DNA from: Lacibacter sediminis | Lineage (GTDB): Bacteria > Bacteroidota > Bacteroidia > Chitinophagales > Chitinophagaceae | Assembly: GCF_014168535.1 (NCBI RefSeq) | Contig: NZ_CP060007.1 | Coordinates: 4,464,001 to 4,528,000, forward strand | Length of the DNA: 64,000 nt | Direction of reading: 5' to 3' | Part shown: positions 1 through 7,387 of the stretch, one piece after another | Layout: each line of letters starts with the position of its first letter | Position numbering within the stretch: position 1 is the stretch's first letter | Translations under genes and position numbers: made by a program | Notes under the pieces: model-generated | What the model was told of the DNA's origin: nothing | What the model saw: the letters and a program-made list of their open reading frames with translations, nothing else | Databases searched by the model: none

Positions 1-698
1 GCAGGTAATGGCTCAAGTGAACCATCTTTCAGGCGATTGAATTGAATGAATACATTGTTCCATATCTCGATCACTTGCGGATGATCATTATTCACCAATG
101 TTTTTCCATCAACGAGTTTGCGTTCTTCATCGTTTCTGCAATCCACATGTATTTCAGTACAAGGGCCACATGGACCCGTATCACCCATCTCCCAGAAATT
201 ATCTTTCTTATTCCCTAACAGAATTCTGTCTTCAGCAATCACTTTCTTCCATTCATTCCATGCTTCTTCATCTTTCGGAATATTTTCTTTTTCATCACCT
301 TCAAACACGGTTACGTATAAACGATCTTTCGGAATGCCATACACATCGGCCAACAGTTCCCAACTCCATGCAATGGCTTCTTTCTTGAAATAATCGCCAA
401 AGCTCCAGTTGCCCAGCATTTCAAACATGGTGTGGTGATAGGTATCAACACCTACTTCTTCGAGATCGTTATGCTTACCGCTAACACGCAAACATTTTTG
501 TGTATCGGCCACACGGGTGTGCTCAGGTTTCCTGTTGCCGAGGAAATAATCCTTGAACTGGTTCATCCCTGCGTTGGTGAACAGTAAAGTAGGATCATTC
601 TTCACTACTATCGGTGCCGAGGGAACGATCTGGTGCTTTTTTGAAGCAAAAAAATCTAAATATTTCTGTCTTATTTCAGCGGCAGTCATCATATTCAT
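1..698 (-). CDS. alaS: Alanyl-tRNA synthetase, N-terminal part (runs off the left edge)
   Basis: Charges tRNA-Ala in the cytoplasm. About 232 N-terminal residues are visible and the frame stays open to base 1. The class II catalytic core is easy to recognise: FTNAGMNQFKDYFLG, then RVADTQKCLRVSGKHNDLEE, HHTMFEMLGNWSFGDYF, and FNRLKDGSLEPLPA near the edge. The editing and C-terminal domains lie outside the window. Three in-frame ATGs cluster at 698, 692 and 689; the MTAAEIRQKYLDFF start at 689 best matches family N-termini, and 698 is given as the outer limit. The gene is divergent from the M23 peptidase at 804. Confidence 0.96.
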   Translation of the reverse strand, partial: MNMMTAAEIRQKYLDFFASKKHQIVPSAPIVVKNDPTLLFTNAGMNQFKDYFLGNRKPEHTRVADTQKCLRVSGKHNDLEEVGVDTYHHTMFEMLGNWSFGDYFKKEAIAWSWELLADVYGIPKDRLYVTVFEGDEKENIPKDEEAWNEWKKVIAEDRILLGNKKDNFWEMGDTGPCGPCTEIHVDCRNDEERKLVDGKTLVNNDHPQVIEIWNNVFIQFNRLKDGSLEPLP

Positions 699-734
699 CC
701 CGTGTTTGGATTGATTTTTGAGGAGTGATACACC

Positions 735-742
735 TATATTTG
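735..742 (+). promoter_or_regulatory. -7 promoter box (TATATTTG) of the M23 peptidase gene
   Basis: An exact match to the Bacteroidota -7 consensus TAnnTTTG, 61 nt before the ATG at 804. A TTG lies 21 nt upstream at 711-713, acceptable for a -33 element. It sits in the 105-nt divergent intergenic region with alaS. The assignment rests on consensus only. Confidence 0.45.
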
Positions 743-765
743 TAAAACCCCTTTTTAATGGATAG

Positions 766-773
766 CAAAGGTA
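766..773 (-). promoter_or_regulatory. -7 promoter box (TACCTTTG on minus strand) of alaS
   Basis: An exact TAnnTTTG match reading toward alaS, about 70 nt before its start codons. It sits beside the oppositely directed box at 735-742, so the two promoters would overlap. A second exact match (TAGGTTTG) occurs at 777-784 on the same strand. No clear -33 box was seen. Confidence 0.4.
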
Positions 774-803
774 AGCCAAACCTATGACCACCTGATTGCT
801 TAT

Positions 804-1775
804 ATGAAGAAAGTAAAGTATTTCTACAATACAAATACGCTCCGGTATGAGAAACTGGTGACGCCCCTGCGGGTAAAACTGCTGCGGGTGTTTAGTTTTT
901 TGGCGGCTGTTACGGTGGCGGGCTTTCTTTTTATGCAGATCTCCTATCGCTATTTCCCATCGGCCAACGAGCAACGGTTACGGAATGAGAATAACCGCAT
1001 AAAGGATAATTACAGCATCTTGAGTGGAGAGATCAAGCGGATGAACCAGGAACTCCGTGAAATTGAAAAACGGGATAACCAGGTGTATCGTTCCATTTTT
1101 GAAGCAAGTCCTATTCCTGACAGCGCAAGAGCCAAGATGATGGAAAAACAGGCAGAAGATCGCTTGATTGCAAGCCTTAGTGAAGATGAACTCAACACAA
1201 CCATTCTTCAGCAGATCAATACCCTTCGCAACAGGATCTATGCACAAAATATTTCGTTCAATGCAATTGACGGGATGATCAAAAACAAAGAAGCATTATT
1301 GGCTGCAACACCCGCAATTCAACCGGTGAGCAACAAAGAATTATCGAGACTAGCTTCGGGCTTTGGTTATCGTATCGATCCTGTTTATAAAACAACAAAA
1401 TTTCATGCTGGTCTCGACTTTGCCGCACCGCAAGGCACACCTATTTATGCAACGGCCGATGGTATTGTAACGCTTGCCGGTAATACAGCCAATGGTTATG
1501 GTAACCATGTTGTGATCAACCATGGTTATGGCTATGAAACATTGTATGGTCACATGGTGCGTGTGAAAGCAAGAAGAGGACAAAAGATTCGCCGTGGTGA
1601 AGTAATTGGCTGGGTGGGTAGTACCGGGAAAAGTACTGGCCCTCATTTGCATTACGAAGTACATAAAAATGGCCGTGATCTCGATCCTATCTATTTCTTT
1701 TATAATGATCTCACGCCTGAACAATTTGATCGTATGCTCAAGATAGCGGCAACGGGTAATCAGAGCTTCGATTAA
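804..1775 (+). CDS. M23 family metallopeptidase (membrane-anchored LytM-type)
   Basis: Predicted cell-wall hydrolase of 323 residues, probably cleaving peptidoglycan cross-links from the periplasmic face of the inner membrane. A single membrane segment at about residues 28-46 is followed by a charged, helical coiled-coil stretch (about 55-165). The C-terminal LytM domain spans about 180-300. The zinc ligands of active M23 enzymes are present: H201 and D205 in HAGLD, and HLH at 281-283, so it is probably catalytic. It is divergent from alaS and precedes a MerR regulator. No adjacent ftsX or envC-type partner is visible. Confidence 0.9.
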   Translation: MKKVKYFYNTNTLRYEKLVTPLRVKLLRVFSFLAAVTVAGFLFMQISYRYFPSANEQRLRNENNRIKDNYSILSGEIKRMNQELREIEKRDNQVYRSIFEASPIPDSARAKMMEKQAEDRLIASLSEDELNTTILQQINTLRNRIYAQNISFNAIDGMIKNKEALLAATPAIQPVSNKELSRLASGFGYRIDPVYKTTKFHAGLDFAAPQGTPIYATADGIVTLAGNTANGYGNHVVINHGYGYETLYGHMVRVKARRGQKIRRGEVIGWVGSTGKSTGPHLHYEVHKNGRDLDPIYFFYNDLTPEQFDRMLKIAATGNQSFD

Positions 1776-1779
1776 ACAC

Positions 1780-1861
1780 AGCCGATAGCGGGTAGTGGAT
1801 AGTTGGTAGTTGGTAATGTTGTAAGCATTAACTATCGGCTAACAACTAATGACTATCGGCT
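1780..1861. repeat. Intergenic inverted/direct repeat built on AGCCGATAG / CTATCGGCT
   Basis: AGCCGATAG occurs at 1780-1788. Its reverse complement CTATCGGCT occurs twice, at 1832-1840 and 1853-1861. The direct repeat AGTTGGT AGTTGGT lies between them (1801-1814). It fills the gap between the M23 gene and the MerR gene and could fold in RNA. The core GGCTATCGG recurs in the icd leader at 22157-22165, so it may be a dispersed element; a genome-wide count was not possible here. Confidence 0.5.
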
Positions 1862-1875
1862 TCTCTCTGATTCCT

Positions 1876-1883
1876 TACTTTTG
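1876..1883 (+). promoter_or_regulatory. -7 promoter box (TACTTTTG) of the MerR gene
   Basis: An exact TAnnTTTG match, 17 nt before the proposed CTG start at 1900. Transcription would begin around 1890, leaving a leader of only about ten bases. The identical octamer precedes the PhnD-like gene at 32943. Confidence 0.45.
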
Positions 1884-1899
1884 CTGAAACAACTTACAT

Positions 1900-2391
1900 C
1901 TGGCAACACCTGCGCAAATAGCATTTGAATTTGATGAACCGCCAAAGTCGGCTCCACGACGTGGACGCAAACCATTGAACAAACCTCCTAAGCCCAAGCA
2001 AAAGCGTGGTCGTAAGAGTTTGAAAGATATGGGCGATGAAGCAGAGTTTGTTGAACTGCCATCAGATGAAGTGCTGGGCAAAAAATTATATTACAGTATT
2101 GGTGAAGTATGTGATCTGTTTCACATCAACCCTTCTTCGATCCGTTATTGGGAAACTGAATTCAGTTTCCTGAAGCCACGTAAGAATAAAAAAGGAGATC
2201 GGTTTTATAATGCAACCGAAATAAAAAAGATCCATCTTATCTATTACCTGCTTCGTTTTAAAAAATACAGCATTGAAGCAGCTAAAGATTATTTAAAGCA
2301 ACATAAGGATGACACTGATGTGCGCTTTGAATTGGTGAAAAGCTTACAACAGATCAAACAATTTTTGCTGGCACTCAAAGCCGACCTTTAA
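1900..2391 (+). CDS. MerR family transcriptional regulator
   Basis: DNA-binding regulator. The MerR helix-turn-helix signature follows the pattern LYYSIGEVCDLFHINPSSIR then YWETEF, with a dimerisation helix near the C-terminus. Upstream of the HTH lies a disordered basic tail rich in PRRGRK / KPKQKRGRKS. No ATG precedes the HTH in this frame after the stop at 1885. Candidate starts are CTG at 1900 (163 residues) and TTG at 1975 (138 residues). I prefer 1900 because the basic tail is already coding-like before 1975 and a perfect -7 box lies just upstream. No effector domain is seen, so the inducer is unknown. Confidence 0.82.
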   Translation: MATPAQIAFEFDEPPKSAPRRGRKPLNKPPKPKQKRGRKSLKDMGDEAEFVELPSDEVLGKKLYYSIGEVCDLFHINPSSIRYWETEFSFLKPRKNKKGDRFYNATEIKKIHLIYYLLRFKKYSIEAAKDYLKQHKDDTDVRFELVKSLQQIKQFLLALKADL

Positions 2392-2424
2392 AATAATTCG
2401 TGCAACGAAAACAATTAGTAACAA

Positions 2425-2940
2425 ATGAAAATCTTAGCAGCAGTCGTACTTCTTTTTTTATCAATCAACAGTTTTTCACAGGTACAATATGAAGTTTCAA
2501 AAGATTCGCAAAACGGACAGAAGACGCTCAAAGGCATTTTAAGCCGTGAGTTATTGCTGAACGATGCTGAATTTGCATGGATGAAAAACGACATCAGCTG
2601 GTATAAACCAAATGCTGATTGTGTTACAAATCTTACTGCAGTAAAAGACACCATTCAACTGATGGTGTTTGTTGGAACATGGTGTGAAGATTCACAGATC
2701 GTATTTCCACAGTTATTGAAAATGCTCGACCAGGTTGGGTTTAACATGAAGCGGTTAACTGTGATTGGTATTGACCGCCAAAAAACAACATTGGGTTCAC
2801 TTACGCAGGCATTAGGTGTTACCAAAGCACCAACAATTATGGTATTAAAAGGCGGTAAAGAAATTGGTCGTGTGGAAGAATTTGGCAAATACGGCATCTA
2901 CGATAAAGAACTTGCTGAAGTATTGGTGAAAGCAAAATAA
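2425..2940 (+). CDS. Secreted thioredoxin-family protein with a CxxS site
   Basis: 171 residues with a signal peptide (about 1-19, ending SFSQ) and a thioredoxin fold. The active-site segment is VGTWCEDS at 83-90: C87 is present but the second redox Cys is replaced by S90. The cis-Pro loop TKAPTIMV is kept. A monothiol site suggests reduction or mixed-disulfide handling in the periplasm and not ordinary dithiol exchange; this is inference from the motif. It lies 33 nt after the MerR gene in the same direction. The substrate is unknown. Confidence 0.82.
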   Translation: MKILAAVVLLFLSINSFSQVQYEVSKDSQNGQKTLKGILSRELLLNDAEFAWMKNDISWYKPNADCVTNLTAVKDTIQLMVFVGTWCEDSQIVFPQLLKMLDQVGFNMKRLTVIGIDRQKTTLGSLTQALGVTKAPTIMVLKGGKEIGRVEEFGKYGIYDKELAEVLVKAK

Positions 2941-2966
2941 TATTCACGTTTTTAAAATGAATGCAA

Positions 2967-3527
2967 TCAGGTAACACTGGTTGCATTTGTTGTTTTATGC
3001 AACAGCCATTTTTCTTTTTCTAACAGGTACTCGAAATTCAGCTTTTCCGGTTCGCCATGATAAGCAACAGAAAGTTCTTTCTCCTTCACTGCACCAATGC
3101 GGCCAATGGCAATTTGTGACCGGATGTTATTTGCGCCAATGTGAAAAAGAATTTTATCGACGTATTGAAATGCATGATCGATCATTAATGCTTTCATCGC
3201 CGGGTTATAAGCTTTGCCCCAAAACTTACGTGCAATAAATGTATAACCGATGAGTAATGAATTTTCCGCTTCGTTATAATCATAAAAACGGGAGCTGCCT
3301 GCCACTTCACCAGTGAGTTTATCAATGAGCAGCAAAGCTCCTTTTGATTCCATAGCTCCTTCAAAATAGGTTTGAAATACTTCCCGCTTGTAACGGTCTT
3401 TGTTGGGATGCTGCTCCCAGATCAATGGGTCAGACGCTACGGAATACAGTCGCTCAAAGTCATTCGGCTGCAACGGCTGCAGGCGGATGAATTCATTTTC
3501 CAGAACAGGTTGTAAGTTGATACTCAT
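2967..3527 (-). CDS. GNAT family N-acetyltransferase (RimJ/RimL-like)
   Basis: 186-residue acetyl-CoA-dependent acyltransferase. It opens with LEN-FIRLQPLQPNDFERLY, typical of the RimJ/RimL-type GNAT subgroup. The beta-bulge region SLLIGYTFIARKFWGKAYN and the following helix ALMIDHAFQYVDKILFHIG correspond to the acetyl-CoA binding core. It ends 26 nt after the convergent thioredoxin gene. The substrate (protein N-terminus or small amine) cannot be told from sequence. Confidence 0.88.
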   Translation of the reverse strand: MSINLQPVLENEFIRLQPLQPNDFERLYSVASDPLIWEQHPNKDRYKREVFQTYFEGAMESKGALLLIDKLTGEVAGSSRFYDYNEAENSLLIGYTFIARKFWGKAYNPAMKALMIDHAFQYVDKILFHIGANNIRSQIAIGRIGAVKEKELSVAYHGEPEKLNFEYLLEKEKWLLHKTTNATSVT

Positions 3528-3566
3528 AATTTATCTGATCCTTAAAATTACTGTTTGCATTGTTAT

Positions 3567-3602
3567 TTAAAAAGAAATTCCCTGCCGGTAAAAGACAGGG
3601 AT
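3567..3602 (-). terminator. Hairpin terminator downstream of the micro-ORF pair
   Basis: On the minus strand TCCCTG (3601-3596) pairs with CAGGGA (3584-3579) across an 11-nt loop and is followed by a T-rich run. It is positioned to end transcription of 3919-3646. Confidence 0.45.
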
Positions 3603-3645
3603 TTCAAGGTGTAAGGTTAGCCCGTTTTAATAATCCAAAATCAAC

Positions 3646-3816
3646 CTATGCATGTAATAAAAAGAAATTCTCTACGTGTGCATCATACATACTTTGTTGC
3701 TTTATGTGCCGGGCTGGGTTTTGCTGTTGCTTTCCTGCACTGGCCACGATCAATAGCAACATGGCCGATACAAGCAACAAAAAAATAAATCCATCATATT
3801 TATAAAACCGTTTCAT
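3646..3816 (-). CDS. Micro membrane protein, 56 residues
   Basis: Small reading frame starting MKRFYKYDGF, with one strong membrane helix at about residues 10-27 (rich in Leu, Val, Ile) and a polar tail of about 28 residues. Its ATG lies inside the end of the preceding micro-ORF (17-nt overlap), suggesting translational coupling. A hairpin terminator follows. I recognise no family. Support is the membrane-protein composition, the coupling and the terminator; there is no homology evidence. Confidence 0.45.
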   Translation of the reverse strand: MKRFYKYDGFIFLLLVSAMLLLIVASAGKQQQNPARHIKQQSMYDAHVENFFLLHA

Positions 3817-3919
3817 CGTATGCACTGTTAAAATCCAGTTGCGGAAGTTTGATGCTGATCAATAATACGACCGGCACAAACAACAACAGGAACAAGGTTA
3901 TTTTTCCAATTAACTTCAT
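3800..3919 (-). CDS. Micro membrane protein, 39 residues
   Basis: Starts MKLIGKITLF and consists mostly of one hydrophobic helix (about residues 5-24) preceded by two lysines, followed by a short acidic tail. This is the usual shape of a small inner-membrane protein. It overlaps the start of the 56-residue micro-ORF by 17 nt. Function is unknown. It could be one half of a two-peptide membrane system or a simple accessory peptide. Confidence 0.4.
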   Translation of the reverse strand: MKLIGKITLFLLLFVPVVLLISIKLPQLDFNSAYDETVL

Positions 3920-4010
3920 CACATTTATTTGATAAGATTTACAAAGCTCAAACTATTACTGCAGTTGCACAATCACCAAAACCGGTTAGAGTACTCAACA
4001 AGTCTATAAC

Positions 4011-4430
4011 TCATCGTCTGTATGTCAACAGGAATTTGCTGGTAAGCCATGGCAAATCAGGTTGAAGGATCATTTCCGTTTCATTCAACTTCAGCACAAA
4101 CATTTTTTGATGACTGATAGTGAGAACAGAATCACCAGAAAGACTCCAGCTGAAATTACTATCACCCGGAATATCACATGCTTTTGCATTATCAGAAAAA
4201 GTCCCGTTGCCTGAAGGATGAAAAAGGTAACTGTTATCGCTCTCGCAATCCTTTATCTGATTTTCACCAGCTTCGACAATACCATTGGTATTATCGTCAA
4301 ATCCAACTGCATTTAATATCCATGCTTTCTTTGTAAGCAACTTGAAACTGTTATTCTCTTCTACCGGTTTAGCTGTTTGCTTTTTACAACTTGCGGCAAC
4401 AATGACCAGTATCATAAAAAGTAATCGCAT
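4011..4430 (-). CDS. Lipocalin-like lipoprotein
   Basis: 139 residues. The N-terminus has a lipobox (IVAASCKK), so it is probably lipidated and held in the outer envelope. The mature part has the layout of Bacteroidota lipocalin-like domains: a W-containing first strand (KKAWILNAVG), a central FHPSGNGTFSDNA strand, a FSWSLSGDSVLTIS strand and a final MILQPDLPW segment. Ligand unknown. A second protein of the same general kind is encoded at 63153. It lies 19 nt downstream of the hydrolase gene and may share its transcript. Confidence 0.65.
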   Translation of the reverse strand: MRLLFMILVIVAASCKKQTAKPVEENNSFKLLTKKAWILNAVGFDDNTNGIVEAGENQIKDCESDNSYLFHPSGNGTFSDNAKACDIPGDSNFSWSLSGDSVLTISHQKMFVLKLNETEMILQPDLPWLTSKFLLTYRR

Positions 4431-4449
4431 AATACTACAGTTTAAAAAG

Positions 4450-5361
4450 TTATTTCCTGATGCTGTTTACAAACTCAGTAATATCTGCTGCAAACTTTAG
4501 CGGCTCCTCCCAATGAATAGCATGTCCAGTACCCTTGTAAGTAATGTATTTTGCATGGCTGATATTTTTCTTCAGCAATTCTTGCCCGCCACTATGAAAA
4601 AAAGCATCAGCATCACCCCACAAAATGAGAACAGGTGTTTTGATATTCTTCAATTCTGCAACGTAGTCAACATCAACCAATCCTTTAAATGCAGCCTTGA
4701 ATGCTATTACCGGCATTTTCATACTTTCATCAACCAGTAAATTGAAATATGCACTATCAATGGGTTTATTTAATGTTGCTTTTTGAAAGTCGACCATAAA
4801 TGAACGTTCGACCGCAGTCTGCATTTTCTCAACTTCACTATAAAATTCAGGCATCCCGGGATTTCTTTTAATTGCAGGATCGGATGCAACAATAACAACT
4901 CCTTTCAACAGTTGCGGATAATCCAACGCAAACTGCTGCGCAATAATTCCACTCATAGAATGACCAACAATAAAGGCAGATCCCAATTTCTTTTGTTGAA
5001 TAAATGCGGCGATATCGGCTGCAAAATCTTTTGGATGATAACCGCTTACCGGCTTTGACGAATTACCATGCCCCCGGTGTGTAACAGAAAATGCGTGCAT
5101 TGATTCAGGTAATAATGGCAATATCTTTTCAAACGAATGCCATGAATCGCTAATGCCATGCAGAAAAATAACAGGAGCACCTTTTGTATTTCCCTTTTCT
5201 ACATATTCCAGCTTAACACCTGTTGAGAGTTGAATGTATTGTTCCTTCAGCACAACGTCCGTTAATTGTGCCTGATTAAATGTATTTGTTGTTTTAGCTG
5301 ATTGTGCTTTCAATACAACTGAAGCGACACCCATCAGCAGAAAAAAAAATAAATGCTTCAT
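4450..5361 (-). CDS. Secreted alpha/beta hydrolase
   Basis: 303 residues with a signal peptide (about 1-20). Alpha/beta-hydrolase landmarks are in order: oxyanion-hole HGISDSW (about 69), nucleophile elbow GHSMSG with S135, acid in WGDADAF (D250 or D252), and the catalytic His in GTGHAIHW (H280). The complete triad suggests an active esterase- or haloperoxidase-like hydrolase in the periplasm. The substrate is not predictable. It sits upstream of the lipocalin-like lipoprotein in the same direction. Confidence 0.88.
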   Translation of the reverse strand: MKHLFFFLLMGVASVVLKAQSAKTTNTFNQAQLTDVVLKEQYIQLSTGVKLEYVEKGNTKGAPVIFLHGISDSWHSFEKILPLLPESMHAFSVTHRGHGNSSKPVSGYHPKDFAADIAAFIQQKKLGSAFIVGHSMSGIIAQQFALDYPQLLKGVVIVASDPAIKRNPGMPEFYSEVEKMQTAVERSFMVDFQKATLNKPIDSAYFNLLVDESMKMPVIAFKAAFKGLVDVDYVAELKNIKTPVLILWGDADAFFHSGGQELLKKNISHAKYITYKGTGHAIHWEEPLKFAADITEFVNSIRK

Positions 5362-5394
5362 ACATATTCTGTTTAATGATTTTAAATAAATGAC

Positions 5395-5886
5395 TTAGTT
5401 TAACACAGGGCTCTTCCTCAACTTCGATCCGGTCATTAAGTAATGATTGATGGCTTCTTCCCAATAATTCATATTGGCATTAAAGGCAGTTACTGCATCC
5501 TCTTCAATCCACTTATTTGCATCTTCATTCAATGCGGTGTATTCATACTTGATATCAGCAGTTGTTGTTCCATCGGCATTATCAGTTAATTCTATATCAA
5601 TAGCAACAACCATTTCACCGGGTGTTACCCGCACAAAAGCAAGCTGGAAAAGTTCTGAATCATATTTTGTGATGTACCATGTGGTTCTGTTGTCGCCACT
5701 TGCCGGAGTGATAAACACACATCCTTTCTCAGCAAGACCGGAAACAGAAAAGATCATTTCGTAGGTCCAGCCATCGATCCAATCTGCTTCACGAACCGGA
5801 CAAAGCAATGGAAACACCTCTGCAGCTGTGCCTCTATTAAGCTGTTTGCGACGAAGACCAACACTTTTTGACGTGAACGTTTGCAT
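5395..5886 (-). CDS. SRPBCC family protein
   Basis: About 163 residues from ATG 5886; the frame stays open to an ATG at 5973 (192 residues). I prefer 5886 because the Bet v 1-like first strand and the family motif VFPLLCPVREADWIDGW follow at the expected distance, and the extra 29 residues have no family counterpart I know. The upstream ATG would place it 13 nt after the haloperoxidase-like gene, so it cannot be excluded. SRPBCC folds bind hydrophobic ligands in a deep cavity. No signal peptide is seen. Confidence 0.78.
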   Translation of the reverse strand: MQTFTSKSVGLRRKQLNRGTAAEVFPLLCPVREADWIDGWTYEMIFSVSGLAEKGCVFITPASGDNRTTWYITKYDSELFQLAFVRVTPGEMVVAIDIELTDNADGTTTADIKYEYTALNEDANKWIEEDAVTAFNANMNYWEEAINHYLMTGSKLRKSPVLN

Positions 5887-5986
5887 AAACGATAGTTTAA
5901 ATTTTTCAAAAATGAATTCATCAGCATTCAGATGAATAACAACAGTGTGCAACGTTTCGATTTCATCACACACTGTGGTTGAAGAG

Positions 5987-7258
5987 CTATTGTTTTGGTA
6001 ACAGGTAATGATCTGTTAACCAGTTACCGATCTTTGTACCCATCTCCTGTCCTGCATTACATGAAAAACGAAAGTGAATGCCTGCCATCACTCTTGATGA
6101 TGCATTTTCATTAGCAGCCTGGCTGAAACTTGTAAAGCTTCTTGTGCTTCCCTGTGGTACTGCTGTAAAAGAAGTCATGGTAAAAGGCGTGTTATCACCA
6201 AGCAACTTTGCTAAGACAGCCGCACCTGCATTTCCTAATGCGCTGTGTGTTGATGGATAATCCTGGATAGGTGGCGTTACTTCAGATGGCTCCCATGTAA
6301 GATCTGCAGGTGTAGCATCGTTACCATCACTGGCTGCTGCACGGATTGCAGTGTATGGACGCCAGAAATTATAATGAAGTTTTGAGTCCCAGCCTGCAAT
6401 GTATGCATCAGCCAACGCCATATCCACCAAAGCAAACAAACGTGCTGCTTCAAACAGGTTGAGTTTTTTATTGGTAGCTGCTACTCGTGCAACACGATTC
6501 CAGCCTGCTTCAGAAAACTCATACCAGAATTTTGAATAAGCTGTTTCATCAGCTGTACGTGTAGTGCTGTTCAGCTTACCACGTTCTTTCACTTCAATAA
6601 AACTACCGGTATACAACTGACTTGTTAATGCAGGAGGTGCAACAGAACGGAATTGATTCTTCGTTTGTAAACCAAACGGTTTTACATTTTCCCAAAAAGG
6701 TGCAAAAATAAAATTGAAGGGAGGAACAACATTATAAACACCCGGTACTTCTGATGGTTGGATCAAACCAACAGGATCTGCTCCTGCACCATCTGTTGCT
6801 CTTAAGGCAAGAATGGCTTGTGCCGCCTGTTTTCCTAATGCAATTCCTTTTTCTTTTGCTTCAGGATTTTTTATTTTTTCAAGATCCACATTCAATGCAG
6901 AATCAAGATAATCTTTCTTTGCAGGAATTTCATTTAACAACACAGCATGCGCTGCAGAAACAGCTGCTGCAATAACATCCGCTTTTTTATCAATACCTGT
7001 GAAAGCATAGGTTTGATAAACAGGATATACCGCATTAATAGCATCATGCATCGCAAGATGCATCATTACATTAATTCTTGAAGCCATTAACGAGTGTTGA
7101 TAAACCGGACCATCAAAAGCTTTGAAGGCAATTTCATTCCATTGAAGTACTACTGTGTTCGGTAATTTTTCGACTGTATTCCCAGGATTACTATTACGGG
7201 AACAGGCACTGATCATAGAAGCTGTAACAGTTAACAGCAACAACATTTTCTTCATCAT
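5987..7258 (-). CDS. Vanadium-dependent haloperoxidase / PAP2-like lipoprotein
   Basis: 423 residues. The oxyanion pocket motifs of the vanadium haloperoxidase/PAP2 superfamily are all present: K-x6-RP (KLHYNFWRP), PSTH in place of PSGH, and SR-x5-H (SRVMAGIHF). The final Asp often found three residues after that His is replaced by Ser. The N-terminus MMKKMLLLLTVTASMISACS carries a lipobox, so it is probably an envelope lipoprotein. Start 7258 is chosen over the longer frame from 7336 because the signal peptide begins there and a promoter-like pair (TTG, 20 nt, CATCTTTG) lies at 7284-7314. It may be a haloperoxidase or an acid phosphatase. Confidence 0.85.
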   Translation of the reverse strand: MMKKMLLLLTVTASMISACSRNSNPGNTVEKLPNTVVLQWNEIAFKAFDGPVYQHSLMASRINVMMHLAMHDAINAVYPVYQTYAFTGIDKKADVIAAAVSAAHAVLLNEIPAKKDYLDSALNVDLEKIKNPEAKEKGIALGKQAAQAILALRATDGAGADPVGLIQPSEVPGVYNVVPPFNFIFAPFWENVKPFGLQTKNQFRSVAPPALTSQLYTGSFIEVKERGKLNSTTRTADETAYSKFWYEFSEAGWNRVARVAATNKKLNLFEAARLFALVDMALADAYIAGWDSKLHYNFWRPYTAIRAAASDGNDATPADLTWEPSEVTPPIQDYPSTHSALGNAGAAVLAKLLGDNTPFTMTSFTAVPQGSTRSFTSFSQAANENASSRVMAGIHFRFSCNAGQEMGTKIGNWLTDHYLLPKQ

Positions 7259-7283
7259 TATAATAAGGTTTAATTGTGAACCG

Positions 7284-7314
7284 CAAAGATGAAGAAGTAA
7301 CAAAGGGAAGACAA
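7284..7314 (-). promoter_or_regulatory. Promoter-like -33/-7 pair for the haloperoxidase-like gene
   Basis: On the minus strand TTG (7314-7312), a 20-nt spacer and CATCTTTG (7291-7284), one mismatch from TAnnTTTG, 26 nt before the ATG at 7258. The promoters at 14719 and 13236 have the same spacing. It lies inside the longer reading frame, which argues for the shorter start. Confidence 0.45.
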
Positions 7315-7387
7315 TAACCGAACGGAGTAAAACCAATCACCAAAAGTGGTGAATCATAAAATAACCATGTGGTAGTGTGATGAAAGA

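Noticed and set aside
1350..1724. A 124-residue minus-strand frame
   Set aside because: Antisense to the conserved LytM domain of the M23 gene; no motif, no start context.
3560..3805. An 81-residue plus-strand frame in the 3.6-3.8 kb gap
   Set aside because: Cys- and Lys-rich with no coherent hydrophobic or domain pattern. The opposite strand has two coupled membrane micro-ORFs with a terminator, which fit better.
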